Shown: in pieces, positions 1-11,111 of the stretch | How positions within the stretch are numbered: position 1 is the stretch's first letter | How the letters are laid out: each line of letters starts with the position of its first letter | DNA from: Paralithodes platypus | Lineage: Eukaryota > Arthropoda > Malacostraca > Decapoda > Lithodidae | DNA length: 64,000 nucleotides | Direction of reading: 5' to 3' | Assembly: GCA_032716605.1 (NCBI GenBank) | Contig: CM064480.1 | Coordinates: 45,221,400 to 45,285,399 of the forward strand | Made by a program: the position numbers and the translations under genes | Notes under the pieces: generated by a model | Database searches by the model: none | What the model saw: the letters and a program-made list of their open reading frames with translations, nothing else | What the model was told of the DNA's origin: nothing

Positions 1-117
1 TCCCTGTTCTTGCTCTGTCTTGAGTCGGCCACCCACAAGAAAACAGGAAAAAATATAATAAAATCGAATACAATGAAAAATAAAAATAGAAATAGAAAAA
101 ATGGGGATTGGGCCTGA

Positions 118-120
<3 letters not shown>
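1..120 (+). repeat. 3' end of a SINE-like repeat (family G), cut by the window start
   Basis: Bases 1-48 and 100-120 match, in reverse complement, the repeat at 54509-54895: the words TCTTGAGTCGGC and GGGGATTGGGCCTGAGCA are shared. This copy carries about 60 extra A-rich bases between the two blocks. It runs directly into an (AT)n tract, whereas the other copy runs into (ATCT)n, so this end is the 3' tail of a retroposed element. The 5' part lies outside the window. Confidence 0.65.
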
Positions 121-171
<51 letters not shown>

Positions 172-188
172 GTATATATATATATATA

Positions 189-244
<56 letters not shown>
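121..244. repeat. (AT)n microsatellite
   Basis: Almost pure AT dinucleotide with two short interruptions near 163-190. It follows the end of the G repeat and stops about 30 bases before the candidate splice acceptor at 275, so it may be the expanded tail of that retroposon. Confidence 0.97.
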
Positions 245-247
<3 letters not shown>

Positions 248-275
248 GGTATATCAATAATGTTATCTACCACAG

Positions 276-467
276 ATCCGCTACACCAAGAAACTGTCAG
301 TGTTCCCTGTAGGATCGACCGTTGAGGGGCGGATACAGACTCCTATAGTGCAGGGGGGCCGGATCACAGGCTGGTACGGTATCCCACATTCCCAGGACAA
401 CAATATAAACAACAGATTCCCGGATGAACTGGGCAATTTCGCCGTCTCGGTGGATCGCTTGTTGGAG
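276..467 (+). CDS. candidate internal exon 1 of an unrecognised host gene
   Basis: A 192-base block (64 codons) lies between an acceptor-like CAG ending at 275 and a good donor, GAG/GTTAGT, at 467/468. It is open in the frame starting at 276, so both edges are phase 0. The peptide is mixed and non-repetitive, with segments such as VFPVGSTVEGRIQTPIV, GGRITGWYGIP and FPDELGNFAVSVDRLLE, and does not look like transposon protein. It has no cysteines and no membrane segment. The acceptor's pyrimidine tract is poor because (AT)n lies just upstream. Candidate partners in the same phase are at 14005 and 33864. I do not recognise the family. The open frame continues past the donor to 626, so an unspliced reading cannot be excluded. 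Confidence 0.5.
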
Positions 468-760
468 GTTAGTGAAATGGGATATAAAATTACGGTAGTC
501 AAATATTTTGACTATTGTCTCGAATTTGTCTGGTTAAATAGTGTTGGTTTGTTGAGTTGTAAATCAAGTTTATGTTACCAATTTGTAGATAACTCAATTA
601 CTTATTGTAAGTTCGTTGGATGCTGATGAGTAAATAAGTTACTAATGAAATACTTGATATTTTGTTTTACTAATTTCAATTGAACTCTATCTAAAATTCG
701 GATATTTGGGTTATATTTCCTGAAGAATTGTTAAATTTGTATGCAAGTATGATGAGCTAC

Positions 761-1030
761 GGCGGACGAGTGGTGAGCACGCTCACGTGTGAATCTGCTT
801 GACTTGGGTTCGATCCCAGCCCAGGCGGACATTTAATGGGTGTTGTAGTATGTCCTAGCATGTTTCACATGCTTGCACTCAGTCGGGGGACACCTCGACG
901 ACGTATACAGACTAATAACACACATAACAAAGCCACTCCAACAGCTTCCTCTACACTCTTCAGAAAAATAGGAAAAGTAGAATGTAGATACGAGGTGCCG
1001 TTGTAAAGGCTTATCCCTCAATACCTTCAC
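761..1030 (+). repeat. tRNA-derived SINE (first type)
   Basis: The head at 761-830 resembles a tRNA gene with Pol III promoter boxes: an A-box-like stretch GACGAGTGGTGAGCACG and a strong B box, GGGTTCGATCCCA, at 806-818. A non-tRNA body follows, and the right border is uncertain. The arms do not fold into a convincing functional tRNA, so this is read as a SINE. Confidence 0.6.
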
Positions 1031-1687
1031 TTGGCCATTATGAAACTTCGCCCACAGTTTAAAAAGTTAGGCGGACCCTTTCCGGATTTGGCTTCTGGTA
1101 GCCATGATCATATTCATAATTTTAAGTAGAGTGAAGATATAAGACATCGATTAACTAAATATATATAAATAAATTACCAGCTATTAAATATGGGTGATAA
1201 CACTTATACAATAATAGATCAACATTCGGACAGGCAATACACTTACCACATGTTTTAAGGGGAGATGGTTCACTTTTTGGGCGATTTTTGCATGTATTCA
1301 TTATGTTTCTAGTTTCCTCCCTAGACTTCCATCAAATTTAAAAAAAAACATCCATTAGATCCCCCTTCTAGATTAATTTGTACATTTTTCGGTTGAAAAA
1401 ATTCCCGGCCGGAGGCCGGTTCTTCCAACATTACAGGCTCACTTTCGTTCGCCAGGGAAAAAATCAACACCTAAATAGCACGAAAGGTCTAAATATTGAC
1501 GAAGAAATGGGGCAAAAGGTCTTAAAATTGACTAACTAATGGGGCAAACATCTTAACATCTGAAAACTAATGGGGCTAAACATGAGGGAGAAAGTGGTCC
1601 AGAAAACCGGCCCATCTCCCCTTAATATGCGGTAATAGGAGTAAGCATTGTGCATTAGTTAATATATTCCCTCACATGTTTCGATAG
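1031..1687. other. non-coding stretch left of element A
   Basis: No gene is seen. The stretch holds AT-rich unique-looking sequence and a short GC palindrome-like segment near 1407-1424. It ends at the near-target-site base group ATAG just before the LTR at 1688. Confidence 0.6.
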
Positions 1688-3586
1688 TGTTACGTCCTGG
1701 GATATATAAACACTGGGCTCATTCTATTGGACTAGGTATGCGGCAACAAGCAACAACGGAAAACGCTAGATCCAACCCTTATCTATAAACCCAGGCAACA
1801 AACCACCCTAAACCGTCAAGAGTCCTGCCTGGACAACAAGGTATCCTATGACTCGGTTACAGGGTGCACGCACTATAGACTGCTGATAGTCAAGCAGGCT
1901 ATATAAAAGATCACACAATTAAGTTGACTTAAAGCTTCAAGGAAAAGATAGATAACGGAATTAAATTGCAGAAACAATTTAATAACAAACTAGAAGAAAG
2001 TACATTTAACGTTACGTTAATTAATACAACTAATCACCCCTGTGTGAAAGAAGGTGAAAGCAAACAGTCCTCAAAACATCGTACCGGTAGACAAGATGCG
2101 GGTTTCTAAACTGCATGCGGCTACTGTAGGATCTGATGCTTAGCAAAGAAAGTACGTTACGGATTTAGAGAACTCTTAACTCATAAGCAGGAATAAATAC
2201 TAGTGATAGGCCATACAGTGTATAATGGCATAGGTATAATTAAATAAAGGTAGCAACTCGCAACATAACCACATACAGGCGTGCTTCTCACTCTTAGTCA
2301 GGCAAGCCTGCTCGGACAGAGTCTCTAAGCCACACCCTGACTCACAATGCTCACAAAATCGGTAAACTGTGGCACAATAACAAGCATACAGAGATGATAA
2401 ACCCCTAGCTGTTAATCTGCCAGGTGGCAGAGGTCTAGCCGGAAGGATATAGGCTTCGGATACCCGGGCTGAGCCACCTGCTCTAGCCTAGGGACGTTCC
2501 CAGGTCTGTGCGCCAAATTACTCTAATTGAAAGGGTGCTCTCTTGAGAGACTCAGATTGCAAGTATCTGACTCTCTCCTGGCGACCCTAAAACAAAAGCA
2601 AGACGTACTAGCGCAGTGCTGAGTGGACTAGGCAAGGGCCCTCACACAACACAACACTAGACACACAGGGACACAGACAAGAAAATGCCCCCAGACTCCC
2701 ACGGGTATCCTAGTAAAGTCGTGCGGGTCCACGGGACTCGCACCAGCAGACTTTACTTAAAGGATCGCAAAAAGCCTCCCCTCCGGTCTAGCCCCTGCTA
2801 ACCTGACACAAGAACACACTAGCAAGCATGAAACCACCAAATATGAGACAACAAAAAAGCTTCCTAGGTCTCATTAACAATTAAATCTCTGCATAACGCC
2901 CAAAATCCTATCTAGTTATCTGAGAGCTCGTCGTTAATACAATAATAGATATAAGGTCTATCAAGGGGATGGGATAATTAAATAGATTGGTGAAGTAGTG
3001 GAAGGAAGGTATACAAAGTAAGAGAGAAAGTTTCTAAGTGGGGTTGAGAGGGATAGATATCAAGGGGGTCCGAAGGGTACGACAGTGAGGTGAGCTCTGA
3101 GTCTTGAATCCGTCTGGACCCCACCCTAGGCATGCAAAATACATCCCATGCTTGGCAACACTCAACACAGTTGCCGGGTCAAAATCCTCTACCCCGTGCG
3201 TGAGTCGAAACTAAGCCTAACGTTGCAATCAAATGCATGTGGCAACATCAGGCTCGTCCCAAGCTAGACTCTCCGCGCGAAGCAACGTCCCCCAGCCGGT
3301 CTCTCTCTCCCGCTCGTCTCCTCCCACTCTCACTAGACTTACATCTTATATATTATAATGAAACAATCAACTATCGAGAATAAAATATACTAAGATGCGT
3401 TGGTTAAGAATAAGGGCAGCTACAAGCTGTGAAACAACATAAGAATATCCCAGACATTAGTTACATTGTCGTAGGATATATACTAAGGAAAAGCCGGCCG
3501 GCCGGCTGCCACCAGCAGGTTTCTAAACGGCTGGGCAGCCGATGCGCGTGCATGCCCGCACGTGGCTACTATGCAGAAGCGTCACA
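1688..3586 (-). repeat. element A 3' LTR
   Basis: 1899 bp, equal in length to the copy at 9213-11111, with scattered substitutions such as CATTC/CTTTC near 1720/9245. It carries the conserved two-stem hairpin at 2532-2588 and a GCCGGCCGGCCGGC run near 3494. In element sense it begins TGTGACGC and ends CGTAACA. Confidence 0.92.
2532..2588 (-). other. conserved two-stem hairpin in the LTR (copy A1)
   Basis: In plus orientation: outer stem AGGGT (2532-2536) with ACCCT (2584-2588); internal loop GCTCTCTT (2537-2544) opposite CTGGCG (2578-2583); apical stem GAGAGACTCAGAT (2545-2557) with ATCTGACTCTCTC (2565-2577), 12 of 13 pairs and one C-C mismatch at position 7; 7-base loop. Four other LTR copies have the same architecture. 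Function is unknown. Confidence 0.7.
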
Positions 3587-3597
3587 CCTCCCCCAAG
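3587..3597 (-). other. element A polypurine tract
   Basis: On the element's sense strand TTGGGGGAGG directly abuts the TGTGACG start of the 3' LTR. This is the expected position of the plus-strand primer. Confidence 0.75.
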
Positions 3598-3912
3598 ATA
3601 TAAGACCCTTGACTAAGTTCTTCATATCTAACAGAAAGCTTCTCATAGTACCACACACTGTTGCGACACAAGGCACTATATATAAAAAAAATAAAGACTG
3701 TTGCGCTCCACCGAGCAAGTTCAACTAACTTAGCGACAATAAGCGAAAACATTCAACTTAGATACTGCTACAACATCTTATACAAAATTCTACACGTTAT
3801 AAAAATAAAGAGTTTTTATAAGGTTTTTGCTTTTTTTTAATTTGTTTTATTTCGGCTGAACTACAGTGACAGCCTATTTTCCTCCACACTCAACCCTCAA
3901 TCCTGTGGCAGT
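3598..3912 (-). other. element A 3' untranslated interior
   Basis: No coding frame is supported between the RNase H stop and the polypurine tract. The sequence is AT-rich with a T/A run near 3830-3850. Confidence 0.6.
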
Positions 3913-5595
3913 CTAACCAACATCATCCACCCTTGATAGACAATCCGCTATCACGTTATCAGAACCGGCAATATGGCGTATGTCCAGATTATACTCCTGA
4001 AGCATGAGTGACCACCTGGTCAGCCTCATATTCCGGTTATGAAACTGATTCAAGAATTTCAGAGGGTGATGATCGGTATAAACCACTACGACTGGTCCGA
4101 AAGCAGGAACATATACATCGAAGTGCCTGAGCGCCAGCACTATCACCAGGAGTTCTTTTTCAATTACAGAGTAATTCCTTTGTGCACTATTGAATTTTTT
4201 ACTGTAAAAACTCACTGGATGTTCGATACCTTCATCATCTGTCTGTAACAAGACAGCCCCAGCCCCTACGCCACCGGCATCAGTCGCCAGCTGAAAAGGT
4301 CTGCTGAAGTCCGGGGCCCTGAGTATGGGGTAGGTACATAACAGGTGTTTCACCAAGGAAAACGCCTCTGCACACTCAGGAGACCACCGGAACTTCTTGT
4401 CCTTAGATAATAAGTCAGTTAAAGGTGCAAGTACAGTCGAATAGCCTTTAATGAAACGACGATAATAGCCTATCATACCTAGAAACCGCATGATTTGTTT
4501 CTTAGTCGTAGGCTGGGGAAACTGATCGATGGCTTTGATCTTTGTCTGTGGAGGGCACACCTGAACCACCCCCACCTCGAACCCCAGGTACAAAACTGTG
4601 GCTTTGACAAAATCGCACTTACCCAGGTTTACCACCAAACCTGCTTCATTCAGTTTATTAAAAAGCTGTCCGATGTGAGCACAGTGACTGTTAAAATCAT
4701 CGTCGTATATTATGACATCATCTAGGTACACCGTACAGTTGGGAATGTCGGCTACAATGTCGTTCATTAATTTCTGAAACGTTGCAGGGGCATTTTTCAG
4801 CCCATATGGCATAACATGGCAACGATATGTGGCACCGTCCACCACAAACCCACACACCTCTCGCGCTCGCTCAGACAAGGGCACTTGCCAATAACCCTTA
4901 ACAAGGTCTATCTTAGTGAGGAACTTGGCTTTTCCTATCTTATCCACACTGTCGTCCATGCGAGGGAGAGGGTAGGCATTTGTGGGGGTTAAACCATTCA
5001 ACCTGCGGAAATCTATACAAAACCGCACCTTGCCATCTGGTTTGGGCTGCAGTGTGACCGGGGAAGTCCACCTTACTGCACCCTCAGAAATCAGCCCACG
5101 TTTCAGCATATAATCCAGCTCTTCCCTAAGTGCTGGTAATTTAATAGGGGGAACACGGTATGGCACTGATTTAAAGGGCGGGTGGTCCCCAACATCGACA
5201 TCGTGCACCGCTTGAGTAGTGAGGCCAGGATGCTCCGCGAAAACAGCTGGGTTTGAATCAAACAAGTGCTGCACAGCTACACGCTGTTGCTCAGGCAGGT
5301 GCAATATCAACTCGTGAGCCACTTGTCTAGAATTCCCCGCCCACTGATCCGCGGAAACATGACAATCCCAATTATCCTCCCCCGCAGCTTGACTGTCCCT
5401 TCCTCCTTCTCCACCACAATCGCTGCAGATCAACACCGGGACAGTGAGAGGCTCGGAGGGGCGCCTCACATACTCTTTCATCAGATTTACATGGCAAAGT
5501 TGGTTCTTTTTCTTACGATCAGGAGTAGCTACTAAATAGTCGAGATCAGAAACCTTCCTTACAACCCGATACGGACCAGAATACTTGGCAGACAA
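3913..5595 (-). pseudogene. pol: element A reverse transcriptase-RNase H, with integrase C-terminus
   Basis: A 560-codon frame. Its first ~60 residues are the integrase tail (GPYRVVRKVSDLDYLV, LCHVNLMKEYVRR). A linker follows, then a Ty3/Gypsy RT: FCIDFRRLN, LTKIDLVKGYWQVPL, MPYGLKNAPATFQ and the catalytic YLDDVIIY near residue 290. RNase H follows with ATDAGGVGAGAVL, the EKELL glutamate and VYTDHHPLKFL, ending in the usual DCLSR motif. The RT and RNase H catalytic residues look intact. The frame starts inside integrase because a frameshift near 5546-5595 separates it from the upstream integrase frame. In a live element this would be one polyprotein. Confidence 0.92.
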
Positions 5596-6541
5596 GGGGT
5601 GTCACCAGAGGCAGTAGTATCAGTACCTCCTGATCTACTTCAAACTCCCTCAGCTTCACCTTCTGGTCGTATCTGTCCTTCATCTGAGCTTGTGAACTCT
5701 TAAGGTTCCGACCTGCTACCTCCAAGCTCTTTAGCATTCTCTCACGGCTTTCAACAACATACTTTTGAAGCGAGCATGGCTTTGTGACTCCCTCCCAGAT
5801 CTCCTTGACTATGTGGAGGGGCCCCCTGAGCCTGTGTCCAAAAACCAACTCGTTCGGGCTAAATCCCAAGCTCTCCCCAGGTACTTCTCTCGCAGCAAAT
5901 AAAACGTATGGGAGACCTAGATCCCAGTCCTTCCCATTTTCCATGCAATAACACCGCAACATACTCTTGAGAGTCGAGTGCCACCTTTCCAAAACTCCCT
6001 GACTCTCGGGATGGTAGGCAGATGACACCACAGACACTATCCCATGTTGCTGCATGGTCTGCTTAAACAGAGCAGAAGTAAAATTGGATCCCTGATCAGA
6101 CTGGATCTCCTGAGGGTAGCCATAACGAGAGAAATAGACAAGCAGGTTTTTGACAACAGTCTTAGCCATCCCGTTGCGCATGGGGTAAGCATCTGGATAC
6201 CGTGTTGCTACATCCATTACAGTTAGTAAAAATTTATTGCCGGCACTAGTGGGGGGCAATGGGCCAACCATATCGATAACTACTTTGCTGAAGGGCGGCC
6301 CAATGACAGGGATGGGTTGTAACGGGGCTCTCGGGATGACCTGATTGGGTTTCCCAACAACTTGACAAGTGTGACACTGTGACACCCATGACACGACACT
6401 CGCCTTTAACCCAGGCCACCAGAAAAGCTTGCTCAGAGCTGCCTCCGTCTTACGTGCCCCCAGGTGCCCTGCCAAAGGCACATCATGAGCTAATCTCAAT
6501 AAGCTCTCAAAGCACACCCTCGGTACTACTAACTGGTCCAC
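5546..6541 (-). pseudogene. pol: element A integrase
   Basis: 331 codons. The N-terminal zinc-binding region shows HDVPLAGHLG and a CHTC pair. The DDE core shows VIDMVGPLPP (first Asp), IQSDQGSNF (second Asp) and SQGVLERWHS (Glu). The frame ends out of register with the RT frame it should join, and an in-frame stop just upstream (near 6560) separates it from the protease-side sequence. The domain lies between protease and RT, whereas most Ty3/Gypsy elements place integrase last. Confidence 0.9.
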
Positions 6542-6730
6542 TAATCCTGACCCGCCATCTCACTTTTTCTTGGGATCCTGATGTCTCCGATACAAGATCC
6601 CCTCGGACAAGAAAAAATCACCAGGCTGCGCATCCCCATCGCTCTCCAGTTCGATAGCACCATTACCACACGCCCTGACTTCAGGATCTTCCAGCTGCAA
6701 GGAACATATATCAGCAGGTGCGAGATTATC

Positions 6731-7552
6731 CTAGTTCATCTTAAATAATTTATTTCCACCTCCAATGTCCCGCTGAGCCATCCTTTCCTCACGCTGCGCA
6801 TAACGATGCTGTCGCAGAGTCTCTTCCTGCCCTGCACCTGCACTAGCGGTGACAGGCCCCGGGGCCTCTCCAGACTCTAACATAGGTACCAATAATGAGT
6901 CACCAAGAAACACTGCCAGCTCAAAACTCTCCAATTGACCAACACTTCCCGTTTTCTTGTGACCTTTCCTCTGCAGTTTGATAGACTGAGGTGGTGGCTG
7001 CAAGGCTCCGGATGTCTGAGAACGCGTCACAACACACGCCATGGTTTGTACGCTACACTTCTCAACCCACTCCTGTTCCTCCCTACTAACGTCGGCCGCC
7101 TTCTCGGCAACGACCTAGGGTGAAACCTTAGAAGCAGGCACCGCAAAGTCGTTGCCGAGGAGGAGGTCGATGCCCCCAACAGGCAAGTTCTCTACAATTC
7201 CTACATCCAGCTCCTTCGCCACACCACCCACCTCCAGCTCCATCCGCACCAGCGGGTAGGACTTCGTAGCATTGATCCCCTGAACTACCACCACCCGAGC
7301 AGCGTTAATCGGCCTACCAGTAAAGTTCTTTAACAAGGTCTGAGAAGCCCCCGTATCACGCAATAGCTTAACTCCTCGCCTTTCGCCAGCCCACCTCACA
7401 AAACCATGCCCTCTATGACCCCCAAAGACGTCGCGGACAGGGTTCGAGCCTTCCGGACTCTTGAACACAGGCTGTGTCCCAACCTCTGACGAACTACCCT
7501 TGGCAAACTCAGAAGATATAGGCGACACCCCTATGCTGCGGGCCAATGACAC
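6731..7552 (-). pseudogene. pol: element A aspartic protease and protease-integrase linker
   Basis: Two minus-strand frames, 7552-7115 and 7042-6731. The first holds the retropepsin active site LLRDTGASQTLL and the flap/second-half segment DLLLGNDF, typical of a Ty3/Gypsy protease. The second (MACVVTRSQ, ending GGGNKLF) aligns with the same stretch of element B and is charged and Gln/Arg-rich. A stop near 7115 and one at 6731 break the polyprotein. Confidence 0.8.
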
Positions 7553-8998
7553 AACCTTGTTTGGTGGCTTGTTCGGACAAGCATTTGCAAAGTGACCCTT
7601 CTTGTGACATGCAAAGCACTCTTTACTCTTTGGTTTCCCTTGGGAGTGGGAGGTACCATTAGACTTCTTATATGGGACGGTATTTGGTTTATGTTCAGTT
7701 TTATTGTCAGTGCTAGATGGTTTGTGTATTTATGTGTATCAAAATTCTTGGGAGGGGGAGGGGTACGATCCTTTGCACCCGACTCACTCCTAGCTGCTGC
7801 TCCGCACCCTCGAATTAATGACAGTCGGAGGTCAGCCATTTCTGCTGCCTCCTGGAGAGTTCTAGGATTTTTTTCCTTTATATTTAATGTTAAGTCCCCG
7901 CCTGTGCACTTAAAAAACTGCTCCAAGAGAACCAGCTCACTCAACTCCTCAAAAGTAGCTGCCCTCTCAGAACGCAGCCAATGTCGTAGTGCATCAGACA
8001 AGTCCCGGGCGTGTTCTAGGAAGTACTATCCTTGCCCTTAGTAACACCCCGAAACTTCAAGCGGTAAGTTTCTGGTTGTAACTCATAGGCCCGTAGCACA
8101 GCCTTCTTTAGCTCATCATAAACTACACAGGACTCTAAAGGTAGTGCATCATACGCTTTTAGCCCCTTTCCTAGGAGTCTTGATGAAACTAATGCTGCCC
8201 ACTTTTCCTGAGGCCACTGGTGTTCCTGACACTTCTTCTCAAATCGCATAAAAAACTCAGCCACACCTAATTCATCGAACACAGGAACTAGTTTAAGCAG
8301 GTGCGACAATGATTGGTCCCGATGTCTGTTACCTCCCCCAATATTTCGCCCTGTTACCTCCACTCGAGATCTCTCCAGCTCCCTGTCAGCCCGATACCTA
8401 GTAGACTCTGCCTGCAGTTCAGCCTCTTGTATAGCTGTTCTCTCTGCAGCCTCAGCCTGAGCTCTAGCAACCTCAACCTGAGCTCTAGCAACCTCAACCT
8501 GCACACTAACCTGTCTTTCGGCGGCCTCAACCTTGGCCATCTCAAGCCGAAACAACAAATCTGGAGTCAACCCTTGAGGAGGGAAGGTGCATTTAATGGA
8601 GAGGGTCCCTGTGATTGAATTCCACGCTGCCATTGACCATCAACTTGGGGGTATGTACTAAATTCAGGCACCCTGACGTTTGATACGGGGGTAGAGTGGA
8701 GGGGGGGCTGGGGACCGGGGCCCCCAGTCGCCTCTCCACCCAGGTCTCTCCCTTCTAAACCCAATATCAAAGTCCTCAGCTGATCTTTCCTCATGCCACT
8801 TAAACCCTGGTGACCCTGAAGACCTGCCACACACTTTAAGCCATACTTATTCAGCTTCAACACCCTGGCAGCGGTAAGGGGCACCTCTAAAAATCTTCTA
8901 GCACCCTCCTCGCTATCGACTAGCCACTGCACAGGTCTTTCTCCCTCCGAGCCCGTATCGTGACCTGACCCATCACTGTGTTCTGATGTATTAGACAT
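7531..8998 (-). pseudogene. gag: element A Gag
   Basis: Three frames (8998-8567, 8633-8016, 8001-7531) together resemble the single Gag frame of element B. The order is an acidic N-terminus (MSNTSEHSDG), a short domain around NKYGLKCVAGLQ, a coiled coil of EVARAQ-type repeats at 8400-8530, a capsid-like part (HQWPQEKWAALVSSRLLGKG), and a zinc knuckle CFACHKKGHFANAC (C-x2-C-x4-H-x4-C) around 7580-7625. Frame changes near 8600, 8010 and 7650 make it non-functional; the knuckle is read in a different frame from the preceding capsid part. Confidence 0.8.
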
Positions 8999-9192
8999 GT
9001 TTGTGTACTGCTGTAATTATCACGGTTATAGAATGTGCCTTATCTCCTATGCAAGTATGTATATACTAATGTTATTTAAAGTCTTTTAATGTGTTATATT
9101 GGTTGCTCCAAAAAAAACTCTATGTCCACTGTATTCCTCTAATCATAAGGAATCTCAAAACAAATGACCACTATATTCCTCTGTTCAGTAAA

Positions 9193-9210
9193 TCCTATGC
9201 AAGGTCGCCA
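9193..9210 (-). other. element A primer-binding site
   Basis: Two bases inside the 5' LTR, the sense strand reads TGGCGACCTTGCATAGGA. It starts with TGG, as expected for pairing to a tRNA CCA end. Element B has TGGCGACCTTACC at the same place. The tRNA species is not certain. Confidence 0.7.
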
Positions 9211-9212
9211 TT

Positions 9213-11111
9213 TGTTACGTCCTGGGATATATAAACACTGGGCTCTTTCTATTGGACTAGGTATGTGGCAACAAGCAACAACGGAAAACGCTAGATCCAA
9301 CCCTTATCTATAAACCCAGGCAACAAACCACCCTAAACCGTCAAGAGTCCTGCCTGGACAACAAGGTGTCCTATAACTCGGTTACAGGGTGCACGCACTA
9401 TAGACTGCTGATAGTCAAGCAGGCTATATAAAAGATCACACAATTAAGTTGACTTAAAGCTTCAAGGAAAAGATAGATAACGGAATTAAATTGCAGAAAC
9501 AATTTAATAACAAACTAGAAGAAAATACATTTAACGTTACGTTAATTAATACAACTAATCACCCCTGCGTGAAAGAAGGTGAAAGCAAACAGTCCTCAAA
9601 ACATCGTACCGGTAGACAAGATGCGGGTTTCTAAACTGCATGCGGCTACTGTAGGATCTGATGCTTAGCAAAGAAAGTACGTTACGGATTTAGAGAACTC
9701 TTAACTCATAAGCAGGAATAAATACTAGTGATAGGCCATACAGTGTATAATGGCATAGGTATAATTAAATAAAGGTAGCAACTCGCAACATAACCACATA
9801 CAGGTGTGCTTCTCACTCTTAGTCAGGCAAGCCTGCTCGGACAGAGTCTCTAAGCCACACCCTGACTCACAATGCTCACAAAAACGGTAAACTGTGGCAC
9901 AATAACAAGCATACAGAGATGATAAACCCCTAGCTGTTAATCTGCCAGGTGGCAGAGGTCTAGCCGGAAGGATATAGGCTTCGGATACCTGGGCTGAGCC
10001 ACCTGCTCTAGCCTAGGGACGTTCCCAGGTCTGTGCGCCAAATTACTCTAATTGAAAGGGTGCTCTCTTGAGAGACTCAGATCGCAAGTATCTGACTCTC
10101 TCCTGGCGACCCTAAAACAAAAGCAAGACGTGCTAGCGCAGTGCTGAGTGGACTAGGCAAGGGCCCTCACACAACACAACACTAGACACACAGGGACACA
10201 GACAAGAAAATGCCCCCAGACTCCCACGGGTATCCTAGTAAAGTCGTGCGGGTCCACGGGACTCGCACCAGCAGACTTTACTTAAAGGATCGCAAAAAGC
10301 CTCCCCTCCGGTCTAGCCCCTGCTAACCTGACACAAGAACACACTAGCAAGCATGAAACCACCAAATATGAGACAACAAAATAGCTTCCTAGGTCTCATT
10401 AACAATTAAATCTCTGCATAAGGCCCAAAATCCTATCTAGTTATCTGCGAGCTCGTCGTTAATACAATAATAGATATAAGGTCTATCAAGGGGATGGGAT
10501 AATTAAATAGATTGGTGAAGCAGTGGAAGGAAGGTATACAAAATAAGAGAGAAAGTTTCTAAGTGGGGTTGAGAGGGATAGATATCAAGGGGGTCCGAAG
10601 GGTACGACAGTGAGGTGAGCTCTGAGTCTTGAATCTGTCTGGACCCCACCCTAGGCATGCAAAATACATCCCATGCTTGGCAACACTCAACACAGTTGCC
10701 GGGTCAAAATCCTCTACCCCGTGCGTGAGTCGAAACTAAGCCTAACGTTGCAATCAAATGCATGTGGCAACATCAGGCTCGTCCCAAGCTAGACTCTCCG
10801 CGCGAAGCAACGTCCCCCAGCCGGTCTCTCTCTCCCGCTCGTCTCCTCCCACTCTCACTAGACTTACATCTTATATATTATAATGAAACAATCAACTATC
10901 GAGAATAAAATATACTAAGATGCGTTGGTTAAGAATAAGGGCAGCTACAAGCTGTGAAACAACATAAGAATATCCCAGACATTAGTTACATTGTCGTAGG
11001 ATATATACTAAGGAAAAGCCGGCCGGCCGGCTGCCACCAGCCGGTTTCTAAACGGCTGGGCAGCCGACGCGCGCGCATGCCCGCACGTGGCTACTATGCA
11101 GAAGCGTCACA
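9213..11111 (-). repeat. element A 5' LTR
   Basis: 1899 bp, the same length as the copy at 1688-3586 and colinear with it. It would hold the promoter for the minus-strand transcript. The conserved hairpin is at 10057-10113, at the same offset of 844 bases from the LTR's left end as in the other copy. Confidence 0.92.
10057..10113 (-). other. conserved two-stem hairpin in the LTR (copy A2)
   Basis: Same outer stem (AGGGT/ACCCT), invariant internal loop (GCTCTCTT/CTGGCG) and apical stem as at 2532-2588. One substitution near 10083 alters the loop (TTGC to TCGC) and leaves the stem paired. Confidence 0.7.

Larger units (their letters stand above)
1688..11111 (-). mobile_element. element A: Ty3/Gypsy LTR retrotransposon with integrase before RT (Gmr1-like), decayed
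   Basis: Two near-identical direct repeats of 1899 bp bound a 5.6-kb interior coding on the minus strand. The LTRs begin TGTTACG and end GTCACA in plus orientation. Reading minus, the interior holds leader, Gag with a CCHC knuckle, aspartic protease, integrase, reverse transcriptase and RNase H. Integrase upstream of RT is unusual for Ty3/Gypsy and matches the known Gmr1 group. The flanking 4-mers ATAG (1684-1687) and ATGG (11112-11115) would be a target duplication with one mismatch. Several frameshifts break the coding region, so this copy is probably dead. Confidence 0.9.

Noticed and set aside
761..830. Functional tRNA gene
   Set aside because: Boxes A and B are present but the arms do not fold well and a SINE body follows.
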